Shown here one piece after another: positions 6,266 through 8,947 of a stretch of DNA of 8,947 bases. Position numbers and translations under genes: made by a program. The stretch is from Phenylobacterium sp. (GTDB taxonomy: Bacteria > Pseudomonadota > Alphaproteobacteria > Caulobacterales > Caulobacteraceae): positions 1 through 8,947 of the forward strand of contig JANXXA010000399.1 in NCBI GenBank assembly GCA_025350885.1. The letters are read 5' to 3'. The notes beneath the pieces were generated by a model. The model did no database searches, had not been told where the DNA came from, and saw only the letters and a list, made by a program, of their open reading frames with translations. The stretch's first letter is position 1, and each line of letters starts with the position of its first letter.

Positions 6266-7606
6266 TCAAAGTCCGGCAATCGCCAGGGCGTCGATCAGCA
6301 CCGAGGGCGCGTTGGACGAGCCGCGGATCTCCAGGTCCGATCCGGGGACCAGCCGGGCGTAGATGTCGATCAGGTTGCCGGCCACGGTGATCTCGCTCAC
6401 CGGATAGGCGAACTCACCGGCCTCGAACCAGAAGCCCGAGCACCCCACCGACCAGTCGCCCGTGTTGCCATTCAGCGAGGGTCCGAACATCGAGGTAACC
6501 AGCAGGCCCGCGCCGGCGTCGGCCATCAGCTGCGCCTGGGTTCGCGTCCCCGGTTGCAGGGTTAGGTTGGATGGACCCACGCCCGGCGGCCCGGCGAGGC
6601 CCCTCGAGGCATGGCCGGTGGTCGCCAGGCCGAGCTGGCGCGCCGAGGCGGTGTTCAGCAGCCAGGTGGTCAGGACGCCGTCCGCGATCAGGCTGACCGG
6701 CCCGTTGGCGACGCCCTCGTCATCGAAGGGGGAGGAGCCCAGGCCGCGCAGGCGGTGCGGGTCGTCGGTGACGCCGACGCCTTTGGCGAACACCGGCCGG
6801 CCGAGCTTGTCCTTCAGGAACGAGGTGCCGCGCGCGATGGACGGGCCGGCGATGGCGCCGATCAGCGGACCCAGCAGGGACGCCGCCAGCCGGTTCTCGA
6901 AGATCACCGGGGCGGTGGTCGAGGCGATCTTGCGCGCGCCCAGCCGACCCGCCGCCCGGCGGCCGGCTTCGGCTCCGATGGCGTCGGGATCGGGAAGGTC
7001 GGCCTGCCAGCGCACGGAGCGGCCATCATAACCGGTTTCCATGCCGCCTTCGTCGCCGGCGATGGCCGAGGCGCCCAGCGAAAATGCCGAGGCCCGGTGC
7101 AGTCCCGAAAACCCGGCGCTGGTGACCATCCGCCACTGACCTGTGGACCACGAAGCCGAGCCGCCGTCGCTGTTGGTGACCTTATCGACCGCGCGGGCCG
7201 CCGCCTCGGCGATGCGGGCCTTGGCCTCCAGGGCCTCGGGCGCGGGCTCGGCTGGATCGTAGAGGTCGAGGTCGCGCAAGGCGCCGCGCGCCAGCCTGTC
7301 AGGATCGGCCAGGCCGGCGTAGGGATCTTCGGGGGCAAGCCGGGCCATGGCGACGCAGCGGTCCACCAGCTTGGCGCGGGCCTGCGCGCTGATGTCGGAG
7401 CCGGAGACGGAGGCCTGGCGTCGGCCGACGAATACCCTCAGTCCCAGGTCGCGGGATTCCTCACGCTCGACCTCCTCAAGCGCACCGTTGCGCACGCCGA
7501 TGGAAAGCGCCCGGCGCTCCGCGCCGACGGCCTCGGCGGCGTCGGCGCCGGCGGCCAGAGCCTGGGCCACCACGTCGTTCAACAGCTGTTCGTCCATGCG
7601 GGCCAT
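6266..7606 (-). CDS. pmbA: PmbA/TldE, metalloprotease-like partner of TldD
   Basis: 446 residues, normal for PmbA (TldE). The C-terminal block MFGPSLNGNTGDWSVGCSG (373-391), then FWFEAGE (392-398) and YPVSEITVAGNL (401-412), is the family hallmark. PFDDEG (293-298) and GARKIAST (223-230) also fit. In Escherichia coli, TldD and TldE form a heterodimeric zinc protease that trims the microcin B17 precursor and degrades the CcdA antitoxin. TldD holds the HExxxH zinc site and TldE does not. No HExxxH is seen here, so this is the TldE-type subunit. Its TldD partner is not in the window, as is common since the two genes are often unlinked. Cytoplasmic. Start: ATG 7606, with an in-frame ATG at 7597 equally possible; no strong ribosome site is seen for either. 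It is 70 bp downstream of the MAPEG gene and 75 bp upstream of the DUF4170 gene, all on the same strand. Confidence 0.95.
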   Translation of the reverse strand: MARMDEQLLNDVVAQALAAGADAAEAVGAERRALSIGVRNGALEEVEREESRDLGLRVFVGRRQASVSGSDISAQARAKLVDRCVAMARLAPEDPYAGLADPDRLARGALRDLDLYDPAEPAPEALEAKARIAEAAARAVDKVTNSDGGSASWSTGQWRMVTSAGFSGLHRASAFSLGASAIAGDEGGMETGYDGRSVRWQADLPDPDAIGAEAGRRAAGRLGARKIASTTAPVIFENRLAASLLGPLIGAIAGPSIARGTSFLKDKLGRPVFAKGVGVTDDPHRLRGLGSSPFDDEGVANGPVSLIADGVLTTWLLNTASARQLGLATTGHASRGLAGPPGVGPSNLTLQPGTRTQAQLMADAGAGLLVTSMFGPSLNGNTGDWSVGCSGFWFEAGEFAYPVSEITVAGNLIDIYARLVPGSDLEIRGSSNAPSVLIDALAIAGL

Positions 7607-7676
7607 ATGGCGGAGCGCGCCGGCTGCGGCAAGGACGCCGCCGCGCCGCCGACCGGGCTTCCTCGCCGAAAAGGCT

Positions 7677-8078
7677 TCAGGGGATCGCGTAAAACAGCAG
7701 CGCCACGCCGCCCAGGATGTAGGCGATCCAGGTCAAAAGGACGCCGGCGGCACGGGGCAGCGACGCGCCGCCGCTGAGCGACAGGCCGATGGCGTGGACC
7801 ACGCGCCCGACAAATAGCGTCAGGCCGACGATGTGGACCACCATCGGCTGTGCGCCGGCCATCACCAGGACGGCGATGGCGATCAGGCCGGCGGGCACAT
7901 ATTCGGTGGCGTTGCCGAACGCGCGGACCGCCTGGGTCAGCCGGGGAATGTCGGCGTCGCCAAGCGCCACGCCATGCCGGCGCCTCTGCCGCACCACCAG
8001 CACCGACAGCACCAGGAGCAGGATCAGGTGGAGGCCGACCCACAGCGCCGCAGCGTGGGCTGATACCGTCACGTCCAT
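7677..8078 (-). CDS. MAPEG-family integral membrane protein
   Basis: 133 residues with four predicted membrane helices, near 8-29, 60-76, 78-99 and 109-131, and a basic loop RQRRRHG (30-36) after the first. The segment RAFGNATEYVP (52-62) matches the conserved R..xGNxxEYxP motif of MAPEG proteins of the YecN type. MAPEG members include glutathione-dependent microsomal transferases and eicosanoid enzymes that bind glutathione at the membrane. Bacterial short members such as this have no settled substrate, so the enzymatic role is inferred from family only. The ATG at 8078 is preceded by GGGGGA about 7 nt upstream, an acceptable ribosome site. It begins 55 bp after the ubiD stop, with a strong stem-loop between the two genes, so read-through from ubiD may be limited. 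Confidence 0.85.
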   Translation of the reverse strand: MDVTVSAHAAALWVGLHLILLLVLSVLVVRQRRRHGVALGDADIPRLTQAVRAFGNATEYVPAGLIAIAVLVMAGAQPMVVHIVGLTLFVGRVVHAIGLSLSGGASLPRAAGVLLTWIAYILGGVALLFYAIP

Positions 8079-8113
8079 GGCCTGGTCCCCCGTGCGGGCG
8101 ACAGTTGCGCGCG

Positions 8114-8132
8114 CTTGCGGGCTTTCCGCAAG
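8114..8132 (-). other. Perfect 7-bp stem-loop directly after ubiD
   Basis: CTTGCGG (8114-8120) and CCGCAAG (8126-8132) pair perfectly around a 5-nt loop. On the minus strand the hairpin begins one base after the ubiD stop codon. No T-run follows, so it is not a standard intrinsic terminator. It could be a 3'-end stabiliser, a Rho-assisted pause site, or a partial terminator between ubiD and the MAPEG gene. Confidence 0.4.
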
Positions 8133-8133
8133 G

Positions 8134-8947
8134 TCAGGCGACCGGTTTGCCGTCGCCCGGCAGGCCGAGGCGCGACCACATCTGGGTCACCGCCTCCACC
8201 GTTGCCGAATCCATGCTGAGCCGCCTGCCCCATTCGCGATGGGTCTCCGGCTGCCATTTGTCGGTGGCGTCCAGCCCGATCTTCGAGCCCAGCCCGCTCT
8301 CCGGCGAGGCGAAATCCAGGTAGTCGATGGGGGTGTTCTCGATCACCGTGATGTCGCGGGCCGGGTCCATGCGGGTGGAGATCGCCCACATGACATCCTT
8401 CCAGCTGCGGGCGTCGATGTCGTCGTCCACGACGATCACCCACTTGGTGTACATGAACTGGCGAAGGTAGCTCCAGACGCCCATCATCACCCGCTTGGCG
8501 TGACCGGCGTAGGCCTTCTTCATCGACACCACGGCGATCCGGTAAGAACAGCCCTCGGGCGGCAGCCAGAAGTCGACGATCTCCGGGAACTGCTGGCGCA
8601 GCAGCGGGATGAACACCTCGTTCAAAGCCTCGCCGAGCACCGAGGGCTCGTCCGGCGGCCGGCCGGTGAAGGTGGTCAGATAGATCGGGTCCCGGCGCAT
8701 GGTGATCGCGCTGACCTGGAAGATCGGGAATTTCTCGACGGAATTGTAGAACCCGGTGTGGTCGCCGTAGGGACCCTCGTCGGCATAGTCGTCCAGCAGG
8801 ACGTGGCCCTCGATGACGATCTCGGCATTGGCCGGCACCATCAGCGGCACGGTTTTGGCGGCGACCAGCTCGACCTTGGCGCCGCGCAGCAGACCGGCGA
8901 ACTGGTATTCCGACAGCGTGTCGGGCACCGGCGTGACGGCGGCCAGG
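8134..8947 (-). CDS. ubiD: UbiD family 4-hydroxy-3-polyprenylbenzoate decarboxylase, C-terminal part
   Basis: About 271 codons are visible. The gene runs off the right edge, so the N-terminal part (roughly 220-230 residues of a usual 490-500) is missing. The reading frame is open to the edge (LAAVTP before [12 protein letters not shown]). UbiD uses prenylated FMN, made by UbiX, to decarboxylate the polyprenyl-hydroxybenzoate intermediate of ubiquinone synthesis. The match to Escherichia coli UbiD is close along the whole visible part: [16 protein letters not shown] (acidic active-site segment), [12 protein letters not shown], [26 protein letters not shown], [20 protein letters not shown] and GLDAT.KW. 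That level of motif identity favours true UbiD over the many UbiD-like aryl-acid decarboxylases. The stop at 8134-8136 follows the tail GDGKPVA. ubiX is not in the window. Confidence 0.95.
   Translation of the reverse strand, partial: LAAVTPVPDTLSEYQFAGLLRGAKVELVAAKTVPLMVPANAEIVIEGHVLLDDYADEGPYGDHTGFYNSVEKFPIFQVSAITMRRDPIYLTTFTGRPPDEPSVLGEALNEVFIPLLRQQFPEIVDFWLPPEGCSYRIAVVSMKKAYAGHAKRVMMGVWSYLRQFMYTKWVIVVDDDIDARSWKDVMWAISTRMDPARDITVIENTPIDYLDFASPESGLGSKIGLDATDKWQPETHREWGRRLSMDSATVEAVTQMWSRLGLPGDGKPVA

Noticed and set aside
6611..7777. 388-residue plus-strand ORF antisense to pmbA
   Set aside because: Antisense shadow of a clear pmbA. Low-complexity basic C-terminus, no motifs.

Overview
The window is a high-GC (roughly 70%), gene-dense stretch of bacterial chromosome. 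Codon use, very short gaps and gene content (a DUF4170 protein, a bacterial ELM1-family protein, a DUF374 acyltransferase, UbiD and PmbA) point to an alphaproteobacterium. Caulobacteraceae (Phenylobacterium/Caulobacter type) is my best guess, by inference only. I see no rRNA, tRNA, CRISPR array, insertion sequence, phage gene or shift in base composition. Nine protein genes are supported, eight on the minus strand and one on the plus strand; two run off the window edges.

Right part, transcribed leftward: the C-terminal half of UbiD (prenylated-FMN decarboxylase of ubiquinone synthesis), a four-helix MAPEG-like membrane protein, PmbA/TldE (partner of the TldD protease) and a small DUF4170 protein. 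A perfect 7-bp stem-loop lies directly after the ubiD stop. A promoter-like pair of boxes and a 20-bp dyad lie ahead of the DUF4170 gene.

Middle: a 2-oxoglutarate/Fe(II) oxygenase gene overlaps an ELM1-family gene (GT-B-like fold) by ATGA, so the two are probably translationally coupled. The ELM1 gene ends tail to tail, 4 bp away, with the only plus-strand gene, a CX5R tyrosine/dual-specificity phosphatase.

Left part, transcribed leftward from a gap shared with the phosphatase gene: an MsbA-type ABC exporter, a DUF374 lysophospholipid-acyltransferase-like protein that starts at a TTG overlapping the exporter stop, and a His-rich cation diffusion facilitator cut by the left edge. The exporter and acyltransferase suggest work on lipid A or another envelope lipid. 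The oxygenase and ELM1 protein could add a glycan or lipid modification to the same envelope, but that link is inference.

Gaps between genes are 893-923, 3410-3493, 4178-4181, 5792-5914, 6191-6265, 7607-7676 and 8079-8133; none exceeds 300 bases. The long ORFs antisense to these genes are high-GC shadows. I found no clear-cut undescribed system. The oxygenase-ELM1 pair beside the exporter-acyltransferase pair is the best candidate for under-described biology.
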